Positions 42,852 through 52,086 of a DNA stretch of 64,000 bases are shown in pieces. This DNA is from Actinomadura citrea. GTDB taxonomy: Bacteria; Actinomycetota; Actinomycetes; Streptosporangiales; Streptosporangiaceae. Every line of letters begins with the position of its first letter. Within the stretch, counting starts at the first letter, position 1. The stretch is taken from the NCBI RefSeq assembly GCF_013409045.1, contig NZ_JACCBT010000001.1, forward strand, positions 1-64,000, given 5' to 3'. A program made the position numbers and the translations under genes. The notes under the pieces were generated by a model that worked only from the letters and a program-made list of their open reading frames with translations, was not told the DNA's origin and ran no database searches.

Positions 42852-42880
42852 AGGCCGGTGCCCGACGCGGGCACCGGCCT
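42852..42880 (+). terminator. Terminator behind the tRNA remnant
   Basis: Perfect 12-13 bp stem AGGCCGGTGCCCG / CGGGCACCGGCCT, 6 bp after the remnant CCA, as expected if this was the original tRNA-Ser terminator. It also faces the convergent Lrp gene. Confidence 0.8.
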
Positions 42881-42900
42881 TGCATGTCCGGCGGACGGCG

Positions 42901-43344
42901 TCACTGGCCGATCGGGGAGATGGGGCGTTCGAAGAACGTTTCCAGGACCACCGTCGCCTTCGTCCCGCTGACGCCCTGGATGTCGTAGAGCCGCCGCAGG
43001 ACGTCCTGGAGCCGCGCGGTCGTCGACGTCCGCACCTTGACGAGCACGGACGCGCTGCCCGCGACGACATGGGCCTCCTGCACCTCCGGTATGGCGGCGA
43101 ACTCGGCTGCGCGGTCGCCCATCCAGACCGAGGAGTCGATCAGGGCGAAGGCCAGCACGCCCTGCCCGAGCGCGGCCGGCTCCACGTCCACGCTGGTCCG
43201 CAGGATGACGCCCCGCTCGCGCATCTTCCGGACCCGCTCGTGGACGGCCCCGGCCGACAGGCCGACCGCCGTGCCGAGCGCCGCATAGGACCGGGTGGCG
43301 TCCTGCTGGAGGAGTTCCAGCAGCTGACGATCGATGTCATCCAC
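42901..43344 (-). CDS. Lrp/AsnC-family regulator
   Basis: 147 residues from GTG 43344 (GAGGAAC upstream). HTH DRQLLELLQQDATRSYAALGTAVGLS, then the ligand-binding RAM domain (HVVAGSASVLVKVRT). It is divergent from the SMP-30 gene (85 bp between starts), its probable target; AATCATCC/AGTAGCTCTGAAC-like repeats in the gap may be the site. Confidence 0.9.
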   Translation of the reverse strand: MDDIDRQLLELLQQDATRSYAALGTAVGLSAGAVHERVRKMRERGVILRTSVDVEPAALGQGVLAFALIDSSVWMGDRAAEFAAIPEVQEAHVVAGSASVLVKVRTSTTARLQDVLRRLYDIQGVSGTKATVVLETFFERPISPIGQ

Positions 43345-43429
43345 GTTCCTCACAGGATGACTGTATCGCGTATGATCATCCCGAAGTAGCTCTGAACTAG
43401 ATTCAGTCATGTAGGCGCGAGAGGAAACC

Positions 43430-44368
43430 ATGCCCAAGGAAGCAGCCGACGGAATGTACGAGGTTCTGGACGAACGCTTCCGCACCGGACGTTGCTGCCA
43501 TGGCGACCAGCACCTCGAACGCCTGCACTCGGACGCACGCTGGGCCGAGGGCCCCCTCTACCTGCCCGCCTGGCGGCAGCTGGTCTGGAGCGACATCCCC
43601 AACGACCGCATGCTTCGCTGGGACGAGGCGACCGGCGCCGTCTCGACGTTCCGCGCGCCGGCCGGGCACAGCAACGGCAACACCCTCGACGGGCAGGGCC
43701 GGCTGATCACTTGCGAGCAGGGCGATCGGCGGGTGACCAGGACCGAGCCGGACGGCACCGTCACCGTCATCGCCGACCGCTACCAGGGCAGGCGCCTCAA
43801 CAGCCCGAACGACGCGGTCGTGCGCTCCGACGGGTCGGTCTGGTTCTCCGACCCCGACTTCGGCATCACCAGCGACTACGAGGGGCACCGCGCCGAGAGC
43901 GAGATCGGCGCCTGCAACGTCTACCGGGCCGATCCGGCGACCGGCGAGGTCCGCCTCGTCGCGGACGGGTTCGGCGGGCCGAACGGCCTCGTGTTCTCCC
44001 TGGACGAGCGCCGCCTCTTCGTGTCCGACACCCGCGCGGCGCACATCCGCGTCTTCGACGTCGGCGCCGACGGCACGCTCTCGGACGGCGACGTCTTCGC
44101 CGCGGCCCGCGACGGCGTCGCCCGGTTCGACAACATCCGGTTGGACCGGGACGGACGGCTGTGGGCGGCGGCCCTGGAGGGCGGCGTGCACTGCTACGCC
44201 CCGGACGGCACCCTCATCGGGCGCATCCGCGTCCCCGAGCCCGTCTCCAACATCACCTTCGGCGGCCCCAAGAACAACCGCCTGTTCATCACCGCGACGA
44301 CCGGCCTGTACTCGGCGGTGACCTCGGTGACCGGCCTCCCGAGAACCCCGCAAGTGATCGAGAGCTGA
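43430..44368 (+). CDS. SMP-30/gluconolactonase-family hydrolase
   Basis: 312 residues; GAGGAAACC directly before the ATG. Six-bladed propeller with metal ligands in WAEGPLYLP (Glu), RRLNSPNDAVV (Asn) and the VSDTRAAHIRV/LDRDGRLWAAALEGG Asp positions. The family opens sugar or other lactones using one divalent metal ion. Likely regulated by the divergent Lrp-type gene. Substrate unknown. Confidence 0.88.
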   Translation: MPKEAADGMYEVLDERFRTGRCCHGDQHLERLHSDARWAEGPLYLPAWRQLVWSDIPNDRMLRWDEATGAVSTFRAPAGHSNGNTLDGQGRLITCEQGDRRVTRTEPDGTVTVIADRYQGRRLNSPNDAVVRSDGSVWFSDPDFGITSDYEGHRAESEIGACNVYRADPATGEVRLVADGFGGPNGLVFSLDERRLFVSDTRAAHIRVFDVGADGTLSDGDVFAAARDGVARFDNIRLDRDGRLWAAALEGGVHCYAPDGTLIGRIRVPEPVSNITFGGPKNNRLFITATTGLYSAVTSVTGLPRTPQVIES

Positions 44369-44426
44369 CCCCGCCGTCCCGCTCTGTTTCCGGCAATACT
44401 GGTCTTCTGGACATCTGGAGGCGGAC

Positions 44427-44816
44427 ATGACGGTCGACCAGGAGCTTGTTCGGGCGGCCGGGCGCGTTGCCGCCGAGAACAGCCGGGGGGACGAGCACAC
44501 GGTGGCGGCCGCCGCTCGCGCGCGGGACGGGCGGATCGTCACCGCGATGAACGTCCACCACTTCACCGGCGGCCCGTGCGCGGAGCTGGCCGTGATCGGT
44601 GCGGCCGCCGCCCAGGGCGCCCACCAACTGGACACGGTCGTCGCGGTGGGGGACGGCGACCGCGGAGTGATGTCGCCCTGCGGTCGGTGTCGGCAGATCC
44701 TCCTCGACTACTTCCCCACCATCCGCGTCATCGTGGACATGGACGGCGGTCTGCGCGCCGTGCCCGTGACCGAACTGCTTCCCGGCGCCTACATCTGGTC
44801 TGACCACCAGTCGTGA
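44427..44816 (+). CDS. Cytidine deaminase-like protein
   Basis: 129 residues with TGGAGGCGGAC before the ATG. Zinc and proton-shuttle motifs CAEL (GGPCAELAVIG) and PCGRCRQ define the CDA fold. The order and size fit cytidine or blasticidin-S-type deaminases (tetrameric). No operon partner tells which base or drug is deaminated. Confidence 0.85.
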   Translation: MTVDQELVRAAGRVAAENSRGDEHTVAAAARARDGRIVTAMNVHHFTGGPCAELAVIGAAAAQGAHQLDTVVAVGDGDRGVMSPCGRCRQILLDYFPTIRVIVDMDGGLRAVPVTELLPGAYIWSDHQS

Positions 44817-44955
44817 GCGGCCGCACCCATCTGTTCGGTACTAAGTCACGGACGTATTGAGCTGGGCGGTAACTGGTTTACCGAATCCGGAAAGCAGAGT
44901 GACGCATGTTGTTGCGCGCCTTCTCCGCGCACTGGCGAGCCCGTAGACTCGAAGG

Positions 44956-45264
44956 GTGATCTTTAAGGCGGTGGGTGAAGGAAGGCCCTATCCAGAGCAC
45001 GGTCTCTCGTCCCGGGACTGGGCCAAGATCCCCCCTCGCCAGGTCCGCCTCGACCAGCTCGTCAGCACCAAGCGGGAGATGGATCTCCACTCGCTGCTGT
45101 CGAAGGACTCCACGTTCTACGGCGACCTGTTCCCCCACGTGGTCCAGTGGCAGGGCGAGCTCTACCTGGAGGACGGCCTGCACCGGGCGCTCCGGGCGGC
45201 GCTGCACCAGCGGCTCGTCCTGCACGCGCGCGTCCTCGACCTGGACGCCGTCGACATGTCCTGA
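44956..45264 (+). CDS. Conserved small ParB-like protein
   Basis: 102 residues from GTG 44956. PRQVRLDQLVSTKREMDL, STFYGDLFPHVVQWQGELYLEDGLHRALRAAL is strongly conserved in actinomycetes; the DGLHR segment resembles the GxxR core of ParB/sulfiredoxin folds. It is sometimes annotated as a VapB-like antitoxin, but no toxin is beside it. TAGACT (44944-44949) ends 6 bp before the start: leaderless. Its stop abuts the end of the convergent transporter gene. Confidence 0.75.
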   Translation: MIFKAVGEGRPYPEHGLSSRDWAKIPPRQVRLDQLVSTKREMDLHSLLSKDSTFYGDLFPHVVQWQGELYLEDGLHRALRAALHQRLVLHARVLDLDAVDMS

Positions 45265-46512
45265 TCAGCGGGAACGGGCGGGCTCCGGTGCTCGGAGGGC
45301 CTTGGGCTCGACCAGCGGCGTCGCCGGGTGGGCCGGGCGCACGAACCCGGGGCGGGCGGCCAGCAGGCCGACCACGACCTCCGGGACCACCAGGACGAGA
45401 AGCAGGGCCAATGGCACGTTCCAGCCACCCGTGACCTCGTGCAGGACGCCGACCGCGAGCGGGCCGGTTCCGGCGAGGAGGTAGCCGCCCGTCTGCGCCA
45501 TCCCCGACAGGCTCGCGGCGGCGGCCGGGGTCGGTGAGCGGAGGCTGAGCAGCGTGAAGGCCAGCGGGAACGCGCTGCCGGTGCCGATGCCGATGATCAC
45601 GACCCACGTCCACCCGGGGGCGAGCAGCAGCCCGACCAGGCCGACGACCATCGTGGCCGCGACGGCGAGGACGAGGGGGCGCTGGTCGCGCAGGCGGGCC
45701 GCGAACACCGGCACCAGGAAGCCCAGCGGGATCCCGACGATCATCATGGTGGAGACCATCATCCCGGCGGTCGCGGCCGGATAGCCGGCGTCGCGCATGA
45801 CCTCCGGAAGCCACGACATCAGCACGTAGAACATCAGCGACGCCAGGCCCATGAACCCGGCGACGAACCAGGCCGTCGGGGAGCGCAGCAGTGATCCTCC
45901 GGCGCGCGGGGCGGTGACCGGCGGCGTCGGGGCGCGGCGGCCGCGCAGGGCGAGCGGGCCCCATACGAGCGCTGCGACCAGCGACGGAACGGCCCAGACG
46001 GCGAGCGCGAGCCGCCAGCCCCCCGCCTCCTCCAGCGGCACCGCGAGCCCGGCGGCGATCGCACCGCTGGCCGCCATCAGCATCATCGCGAGCCCGGTCA
46101 GCGAGCCGAGGCGGGACGGGAACGCGCGCTTGATCACGGCCGGCATGAGCACGTTGCCCATCGCGATCCCCGCGCCGGCCAGGACCGTTCCGACGAACAG
46201 CGAGACCGGGGACTGCACCACCCGCAGCACGATCCCCGTCGTGATCATGACGAGGGAGCCGGCGATCGCGGTCTCGGTGCCGAACCGCCGCGCGACGACC
46301 GGCGCGACGGCCGCGAACACGCCCAGGCACAGCACCGGGAGCGTGGTGAGGACGCCCGCCTCCGCGCCCGACAGCCCGAACGCGTCGCGCAGGTCGCCGA
46401 GCACGGGCGAGATCCCCGTGATCGCGGCACGCAGGTTGATCGTCAGCAGCACCAGGCCGACGAGCGACCACACGGCCGCGGCCCGGGAACCTGGAGTCGT
46501 AGAGCTGTTCAT
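45265..46512 (-). CDS. CynX/NimT-family MFS transporter
   Basis: 415 residues from ATG 46512 (AAGGTGAC upstream). About 12 transmembrane segments; INLRAAITGISPVLGDLRDAF and LTTLPVLCLGVFA are the family hallmark. Members move cyanate, 2-nitroimidazole or related small anions. The GntR/FadR gene just upstream on the same strand is a likely regulator. Confidence 0.9.
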   Translation of the reverse strand: MNSSTTPGSRAAAVWSLVGLVLLTINLRAAITGISPVLGDLRDAFGLSGAEAGVLTTLPVLCLGVFAAVAPVVARRFGTETAIAGSLVMITTGIVLRVVQSPVSLFVGTVLAGAGIAMGNVLMPAVIKRAFPSRLGSLTGLAMMLMAASGAIAAGLAVPLEEAGGWRLALAVWAVPSLVAALVWGPLALRGRRAPTPPVTAPRAGGSLLRSPTAWFVAGFMGLASLMFYVLMSWLPEVMRDAGYPAATAGMMVSTMMIVGIPLGFLVPVFAARLRDQRPLVLAVAATMVVGLVGLLLAPGWTWVVIIGIGTGSAFPLAFTLLSLRSPTPAAAASLSGMAQTGGYLLAGTGPLAVGVLHEVTGGWNVPLALLLVLVVPEVVVGLLAARPGFVRPAHPATPLVEPKALRAPEPARSR

Positions 46513-46677
46513 GTCACCTTCGTTGTTCGGTCGCTTCGAGCACAGGTTCTGCTGCGCCGAGCTGGTTCTGCTGCGTTCCGGTGCCCGTGCCCTGCCGGTC
46601 GCCGGGCACCCTGACGGCCGCCCCATGAGGTGGGCGGGTCACGCCCCCGGTCATGGTGCGGGCTTGCGCCTACCGCG

Positions 46678-47376
46678 CTAGGTCTCCTGCGGAGCCGTTC
46701 CGGACAGGGGGACGGTCGAGGCGAGGATCTGGTCGAGACACGCGTGGGTCGCCTGGGTGGCGGCGTCGGCGTCGCCCGCCTCGATGGCCGCGGCGATGGG
46801 GCCGTGCGGGACGTCGGCGTGTTCGAGCAGGCTCCCGGCCGCGCCGATGCTGGCCCGGAGCGCCGCGCTGAAGTCGCGGTACAGGTCCGTCAGGACGCGG
46901 TTGTGGGTGGCCTCGACGACGGCGGTGTGGAATTCGAGGTCCGCCTCGACGAACGCCGAGTGCTCGCCCGCCGCCCATGCCGCGTCCCGGCGCGCGAGCG
47001 CGACCGCGATGGCGGCGATGTCGGCGTCCGTGCGCCGGGTGGCGGCGAGCCTGGCCGCCTCCACCTCGAACCCCCGCCGGACCTCAAGGATCTCGACGAG
47101 TTCCGCGGTCTCCAGCCGCCGCCGGACGGCCCCGGAAAGCTCGCTCGTCGCGCGCACGTACGTCCCGTCGCCCTGGCGGCTCTCCAGGAGCCCCGCGTGG
47201 GTCAGCGCCCGCACCGCCTCCCGGACGGTGTTGCGCCCGACCCCGAGCGTCTCCGACAGCACCGGCTCCGGCGGGATCTTGGCGCCCACCGGCCACCCGC
47301 CCCCGGTGATCTCCCCCCTGAGCTGGTCGATCACCTGGTCGACCAGCGACGACCGCCGTGCCGTCCGCAGAGTCAC
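46678..47376 (-). CDS. FadR-type GntR regulator
   Basis: 232 residues from GTG 47376, GGAGGTTCGG upstream. GntR winged HTH (GGWPVGAKIPPEPVLSETLGVGRNTVREAVRAL) and an FCD effector domain with metal-binding His (EFHTAVVEATHNRVL). It lies 165 bp upstream of the transporter gene in the same direction. Confidence 0.92.
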   Translation of the reverse strand: MTLRTARRSSLVDQVIDQLRGEITGGGWPVGAKIPPEPVLSETLGVGRNTVREAVRALTHAGLLESRQGDGTYVRATSELSGAVRRRLETAELVEILEVRRGFEVEAARLAATRRTDADIAAIAVALARRDAAWAAGEHSAFVEADLEFHTAVVEATHNRVLTDLYRDFSAALRASIGAAGSLLEHADVPHGPIAAAIEAGDADAATQATHACLDQILASTVPLSGTAPQET

Positions 47377-47539
47377 CCGAACCTCCAGTCAACCAGTCAT
47401 CCCATGTTTAATCATACGACATCCATGACCCTCGGTTTATTCCGGCCCCACCGCTCAGGGTCATGGAGACGTTCGGGCAGCGCCGATCCCAGCGGTCATG
47501 GCTCCGCGCTCGGTGATCGAATGGCACACCCGACGGCGA

Positions 47540-47574
47540 GGCGAGGCGGCACGCGTTGTCGCGGCCGCCTCGCC
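47540..47574 (-). terminator. Terminator of the XRE-TPR gene
   Basis: Perfect 11-bp stem GGCGAGGCGGC / GCCGCCTCGCC with a 13-nt loop, 15 bp past the stop. Confidence 0.75.
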
Positions 47575-47589
47575 CTGCCCGCGAACGAT

Positions 47590-49032
47590 CTAGTGCCGGG
47601 CGCTCAGGGCGACGCGGTTGAAGACCGACAGACCGGCCGCCTCCAGGGCCTGACGGTAGGCGGTGGCGGCGTTGTCGGGAGATTCGATCAGTTCGTAGAG
47701 TTCGCCGAGTTCCCTGTAGAGGTGCGCCGCGGGACGTCCCTCGGGAAGGGTCGACAGTTGTTCCGAGGCGGCGCGAAGCACGACCTGGGCGGCCGTGGTG
47801 TTGCCCTGGGCCACCCGTGCGCGAGCCAGGACCAAGCGGGCCAGAACGGTCTTCTGGGTGCGGACGCCAAGCTCGTTGGCGGGCTGGAGCGCCATGGTGT
47901 GTTCGCTCGTGGGGGCGGCGAGCGCCATGCCGGTGTCGAGGAACTGTTCGAGCGCGGCGATCGCCTCGTCCAGGTCGCCGACGAGGACGAGCGCGCGGGC
48001 CTTGGCGATGGTGCCTTCGGTGGATTCGGCGTCGTCGAGACCGGTCACGTCCTGGAGGAGGGTGAGCGCCTCGTGGGCCGCTTCGCGGGTCCCTTCCTGG
48101 CGCGGGCGCTCGAACCCGTACTCACCGGACGGTGCGGCGCCGGGCGGCGCGGCTACGGAGAACGGCTCGACACCCCTGAGCAGCGCCTTGGCTCCTGCGA
48201 GGGCGAGGCGTGCGTGGGCCTGCGTGGGGGTCGTGTCCGTGCGGGCGGCAAGGGCCTGGTCGGCGAAGTACAGGGAGTCGCCGACCGCCCCCTCGTCCAG
48301 CGCCCGCATGCTGGCCCGCTGGTAGTGGACGCTCAGCGGCTCGGCGTCCTTGGACCCATCGGGGTGCAGGAGGCGCCGCCCGAGTTCGTGGGCGCGGACC
48401 GGATCGGAGCGATCCACATAGGCGAGCAGCAGGATGCGTCCGGCCTCGGTGTACTCGTGGCCGGCGTGGAGGCCGAGCCGCTCCAGCCGTTCGAGGGCGC
48501 GCTCGCCCAGCGCGACGGCCTGCCCCAGATCGCCGACGGTGTGGTACGACCGGGCCAGCGCGATCACCGGGGGCAGCCAGCTCGCCCTGCCCGGGTCGCG
48601 CTCGGCCTGCTCGCGCAGCTCCTCGAACAGCTCGATCGCGCGGTCGGTGCGGCCCAGTTCCTCAAGGGCGCGGGCGCGGCCCAGTCGGGCGCGGGCCGTG
48701 AGGTCGGGGTCGTCGCTGCGGGCGATCACCTCGTCGAACCCGGCCTCGGCCGTGGCGGGGTCGCCGCGCAGCAGCGCCAGATGGGCGTGCCGCTCCCGCA
48801 CCTCGAGATGGGCGCGCTGCTCCGGCTCGACGCCCTCGGCGAGGTACTCGGGAGTACAGCCGAGACGCTCGGCCAGCATGCGCAGGACGGTCGGCGTCGG
48901 CGTGCGCTTGCCCGACTCGATCAAAGAGATGTAGCTGTCGGAAAGGTCGTGACCGGCGAGCTGTGCCTGCGACAAGCGTCTGGTCAGCCGCAGGTTGCGG
49001 ACACGTTCGCCGACGTTGCCTGGACCCGGCAT
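47590..49032 (-). CDS. XRE-family regulator with TPR domain
   Basis: 480 residues. HTH at about 5-65 (VRNLRLTRRLSQAQLAGHDLSDSYISLIESGKRTPT), then about ten helical TPR units (residues 75-470). Such RRNPP/Rgg-like or actinomycete XRE-TPR regulators often sense peptides or protein partners. No target is evident next door. Single gene with its own terminator. Confidence 0.88.
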   Translation of the reverse strand: MPGPGNVGERVRNLRLTRRLSQAQLAGHDLSDSYISLIESGKRTPTPTVLRMLAERLGCTPEYLAEGVEPEQRAHLEVRERHAHLALLRGDPATAEAGFDEVIARSDDPDLTARARLGRARALEELGRTDRAIELFEELREQAERDPGRASWLPPVIALARSYHTVGDLGQAVALGERALERLERLGLHAGHEYTEAGRILLLAYVDRSDPVRAHELGRRLLHPDGSKDAEPLSVHYQRASMRALDEGAVGDSLYFADQALAARTDTTPTQAHARLALAGAKALLRGVEPFSVAAPPGAAPSGEYGFERPRQEGTREAAHEALTLLQDVTGLDDAESTEGTIAKARALVLVGDLDEAIAALEQFLDTGMALAAPTSEHTMALQPANELGVRTQKTVLARLVLARARVAQGNTTAAQVVLRAASEQLSTLPEGRPAAHLYRELGELYELIESPDNAATAYRQALEAAGLSVFNRVALSARH

Positions 49033-49548
49033 GTGGACTCACTTAGCGGAAGTAAACAGGCGGCTGGGGTGCCGACATGATTGCACATTGCGGGTTATCA
49101 CACATCGAGAGCAAGGAAGCGGCAGGAGAAGAGACCGGCCGGAAGGCCCGCGCGAACGGCGCTTCGGTGAGATTCACCGGTTCGCGCCGGCGGGCCCTCC
49201 CGTCGATCGCGACGTCTGTCATTCGCCGACGGTATCCGACCGTCCGGGCAAGATCGCAGAGTCCGCCGATATTGATCAGCCGACCGCGCTTTCCGGCCAG
49301 TACCGGACGATCGGCCGCACGTTTCGCGAGGTTGGGATCGCTCCCAGCGGTATCGGCCGGTGCCGGACGGGTGCCGCCTGCGGATCGCCGGGGCCCGGGG
49401 TCCGGCGTGCCGGTCGCTGACGTGCTTCCGGGGCGTCCGGCCGTCCTCAATGGTCTCAGATCACCACAGACGCCTCATCGGCCCCCGCGGCAACGGGAAA
49501 GGCGGGCACCGTGATGCCCGGCTTTCCCGTGTCAGGAACGGCGCGGAG
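49033..49548. other. Non-coding stretch with terminator
   Basis: 516 bp. Frames on both strands are Arg/Pro-rich and not protein-like. A strong hairpin at 49493-49530 (ACGGGAAAG-CGGGCA-loop-TGCCCG-CTTTCCCGT, one mismatch) lies just past the stop of the PH-domain gene and is its terminator. The rest probably holds the promoter of the XRE-TPR gene near 49050-49150. Confidence 0.6.
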
Positions 49549-50196
49549 CTAGATCTCCCCGTCGGGGTCGTCGCCCTTGGGCAGCGTGGCGGTGGGAGCG
49601 TCCTGCGCGTCGGCGTCGGAGGCGTCCTCCGCCGGACGCCGGCGCGGCGGCGGGGGCGGGGGGAGCGCCTCCTCGGGAGCCGGGTTCTTGTTCGGGAAGA
49701 TCATCTCGCAGACTTCGAGGTAGAGCTGCTCGGGGTAGGGCAGGAAGGGCACGTTCGTGAGGGCCTGGTCCTGGCCGGCGGACTCCAGGACGAACTCCCC
49801 GTAGCCGAGCATGCGGCCCGCGATCGTCCGCTTGAAGCTCATGTCGGTGACCTTGGCCAGCGGCATCATCGCGACCTTGCGGGTGATGAGGCCGGTGGTG
49901 AGCAGCATCCGCTGGTTGGTGATGACGAAGTAGTCGACGGACCACTCCGCGACCCGCCACACGAACCAGGCGAGCAGGATCAGCCAGCCCCACCAGACCC
50001 AGCTGAAGACCGAGCCGCCGTTCTCGGCGAGCGTCTGGCTCAGCAGGCCCGCGAGGATGAGGCCGCCGAGCAGGAGGCCGACCGGGACCATCAGCACGGC
50101 CGGGTGGCGCCGCACCGTGATCACCTGGTTCTCGTGGGGGAGCAGGTACTTGTTGACGGACGCCGGCGCGGAGTCGCCGGGGGTCACGAGTCTCAT
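49549..50196 (-). CDS. Membrane PH-domain (bPH2/YdbS-like) protein
   Basis: 215 residues from ATG 50196 (GAGGTCGGC upstream). Two transmembrane segments at about 33-53 and 63-85, then a bacterial PH domain (YFVITNQRMLLTTGLITRKVAMMPLAKVTDMSFKRT), and a Pro- and Asp-rich cytoplasmic tail. It starts 7 bp after the stop of the small membrane gene, forming an operon. Role unknown; relatives are linked to membrane stress. Confidence 0.88.
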   Translation of the reverse strand: MRLVTPGDSAPASVNKYLLPHENQVITVRRHPAVLMVPVGLLLGGLILAGLLSQTLAENGGSVFSWVWWGWLILLAWFVWRVAEWSVDYFVITNQRMLLTTGLITRKVAMMPLAKVTDMSFKRTIAGRMLGYGEFVLESAGQDQALTNVPFLPYPEQLYLEVCEMIFPNKNPAPEEALPPPPPPRRRPAEDASDADAQDAPTATLPKGDDPDGEI

Positions 50197-50203
50197 GCCG
50201 ACC

Positions 50204-50362
50204 TCAGGCGAGCGAGTTGACGAAAGTGGCGAGGGAGTCTGCGGCGGAGGAGATGCCCGTTGCCGCGTTCTCCACCGATTGGGCCGCGCCGTCCGGTTGC
50301 GTGATGACGTAGAACGCCACGAAAGCCATGGCGGCCCACGTGATGTACTTCTTGGCCGGCAC
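50204..50362 (-). CDS. 52-residue membrane protein, operon with PH-domain gene
   Basis: GTG 50362 after GGGAGGCAG. One N-terminal hydrophobic helix (YITWAAMAFVAFYVIT) and an amphipathic end (SVENAATGISSAADSLATFV). Coupled to the PH-domain gene with a 7-bp gap, so likely a partner subunit. Confidence 0.75.
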   Translation of the reverse strand: MPAKKYITWAAMAFVAFYVITQPDGAAQSVENAATGISSAADSLATFVNSLA

Positions 50363-50463
50363 AACTGCCTCCCGGAGCGTTGACCCACGGACCCCGGTTT
50401 CAGTTTCGCACAGCCCACACGGGCGGCAAAGCAGCGCGACGGCGCGCGGCGCCCGCCCGTGGG

Positions 50464-50724
50464 TCAGGGCGCGTTGTCCAGCGAGGAGCGGCGCGCCTTG
50501 CGGCGCTTCTCGGCCGCGACCGTCGCCAGCACCTCCAGATGCCGGCGCGCGATCCGCTCCACGAGGTCGGGCGGAGCCGATCCGGTCACCTCCTCGGCGC
50601 CGTAACGCGCGGCGGAGACGCACCGTTCCACCGTGTCGGCACTGTGGACCTCGTGGAACTCCTCGGTGAGCCGTTCCCCGATCTCGGTGTAGCGCGGCAG
50701 GTCGCCGTCCCCTGGGTGAGCCAT
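50464..50724 (-). CDS. Small three-helix protein
   Basis: 86 residues from ATG 50724 (GGGGACAC upstream). Helices RYTEIGERLTEEFHEVH, ADTVERCVSAARYGAEEV and DLVERIARRHLEVLATVAA match the three-helix-bundle dimerisation pattern found in small actinobacterial proteins and ahead of some phosphatases. Function unknown. Confidence 0.65.
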   Translation of the reverse strand: MAHPGDGDLPRYTEIGERLTEEFHEVHSADTVERCVSAARYGAEEVTGSAPPDLVERIARRHLEVLATVAAEKRRKARRSSLDNAP

Positions 50725-50889
50725 CATGTGTCCCCGAAGCTCGCTCGCGCCGCCCGGTCCGTGACGGTCCCCTGTGCCGGGACGGCGGAGGGGAACGCGC
50801 GCTCGCGTTCCGTAGAGGTGGTGGTACCCCCTGCCGTCAGGAACGAACATCGCAGGTCACGTCGGGGAAACCGACTCCTGCCGGAGGGG

Positions 50890-51528
50890 TCAGACGACGC
50901 CGTAGAGCCGGTCCCCCGCGTCGCCGAGGCCGGGCATGATGAAGCCCTGCTCGTTGAGGTGGGAGTCGATCGCGGCCGTGACCACCTTGATGGGCGCCGA
51001 GATGTCGGTGAACGCCTGCTCCAGGTACTTCAGCCCCTCGGGCGCGGCGAGGAGGCAGAGCGCCGTGACGTCGTCGGCACCGCGCTCGAACAGCAGCCGG
51101 ATGGCGGCGGCGAGCGTCCCGCCGGTCGCGAGCATCGGGTCGAGGACGTAGCACTGCCGCCCGGACAGGTCGTCCGGCAGCCGCGTCGCGTAGGTCTGGG
51201 CCTGCAGGGTGCCCTCGTCGCGGATCATCCCGAGGAAGCCGACCTCGGCGGTGGGCAGCAGCCGCGTCATCCCGTCCAGCATCCCGAGGCCGGCGCGCAG
51301 GATCGGCACGACGAGCGGCTTCGGGCTCGCGAGCTGGACGCCCTCCGCCGGGACCAGGGGCGTCTGCACCGTGGCCTCGGCGACCCTGACGTCGCGGGTC
51401 GCCTCGTAGGCGAGCAGGGTGACCAGCTCGTCGGCCAGGCGGCGGAACGTGGGGGAGTCGGTGCGGACGTCCCGAAGGGTGGTGAGCTTGTGCGCGACGA
51501 GCGGGTGGTCGACGGCGAGGGTCTGCAT
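50890..51528 (-). CDS. upp: Uracil phosphoribosyltransferase
   Basis: 212 residues from ATG 51528. The PRPP loop [26 protein letters not shown] and the uracil-binding end [16 protein letters not shown] are all present. Makes UMP from uracil and PRPP (salvage). TACCGT (51535-51540) ends 6 bp before the ATG, a leaderless promoter; six extra in-frame codons upstream are not needed. Confidence 0.95.
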   Translation of the reverse strand: MQTLAVDHPLVAHKLTTLRDVRTDSPTFRRLADELVTLLAYEATRDVRVAEATVQTPLVPAEGVQLASPKPLVVPILRAGLGMLDGMTRLLPTAEVGFLGMIRDEGTLQAQTYATRLPDDLSGRQCYVLDPMLATGGTLAAAIRLLFERGADDVTALCLLAAPEGLKYLEQAFTDISAPIKVVTAAIDSHLNEQGFIMPGLGDAGDRLYGVV

Positions 51529-51605
51529 GCGCTCACGGTAGCCCACCCCGCCGGGCGGTTCGGGGCGCCAGGATAGGTCGCCGCTGAGCTGGGCAGGATG
51601 GCGGT

Positions 51606-51932
51606 ATGAACAGCGAGAGCGATCAGCAGCCGAGCGGCTCGCGGGCCCGGGAATCCGCGCCCGATCCGCCCGCTCCCGCCTCGGCTCCCGACAGCGACCC
51701 CCCGGCCCCCGACTCCGCGGTGACCGAAGTCACAGCCGAGGGCGCCCCGCGGCGTCCCGGGCCCCAGGGCGACATCTCTCCCGAGCAGGTGCGCGAGCAC
51801 CTGCGCCGCAGGGCGGTCTTCCTGCGCGAACTCGCCGAGGCCCGCGAGCTGCGCCGCCGCGTGACGCCGCACCGGTCGCGCCGCGCGCGGATCCACGCGG
51901 CACTTCGCCGCCGCACGTTCCGCATCAATTGA
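51606..51932 (+). CDS. Hypothetical basic-tailed protein
   Basis: 108 residues. First half is Pro/Ala/Asp/Ser-rich and probably disordered; second half is a charged helix ([29 protein letters not shown]) with a very basic end. No recognised domain. It is divergent from upp (77 bp between starts). Confidence 0.55.
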   Translation: MNSESDQQPSGSRARESAPDPPAPASAPDSDPPAPDSAVTEVTAEGAPRRPGPQGDISPEQVREHLRRRAVFLRELAEARELRRRVTPHRSRRARIHAALRRRTFRIN

Positions 51933-52086
51933 TCCGGATCGGTTAGGTTCATGCCGCCGGGCACCGTGATCGGCGCTGACTCCCGGTCTCACCTCCGGGT
52001 GCGGCGGCGAGTTTGGTGGTGGGGCACGCGCGTGCGCGCCGCATCTGCGACCATGCCCTGGCAGGAGACGTGCCGGTGGGGTGGAA

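Noticed and set aside
49043..49514. Overlapping hypothetical genes on both strands
   Set aside because: Arg/Pro-rich, no ribosome site, no protein-like pattern; treated as non-coding.
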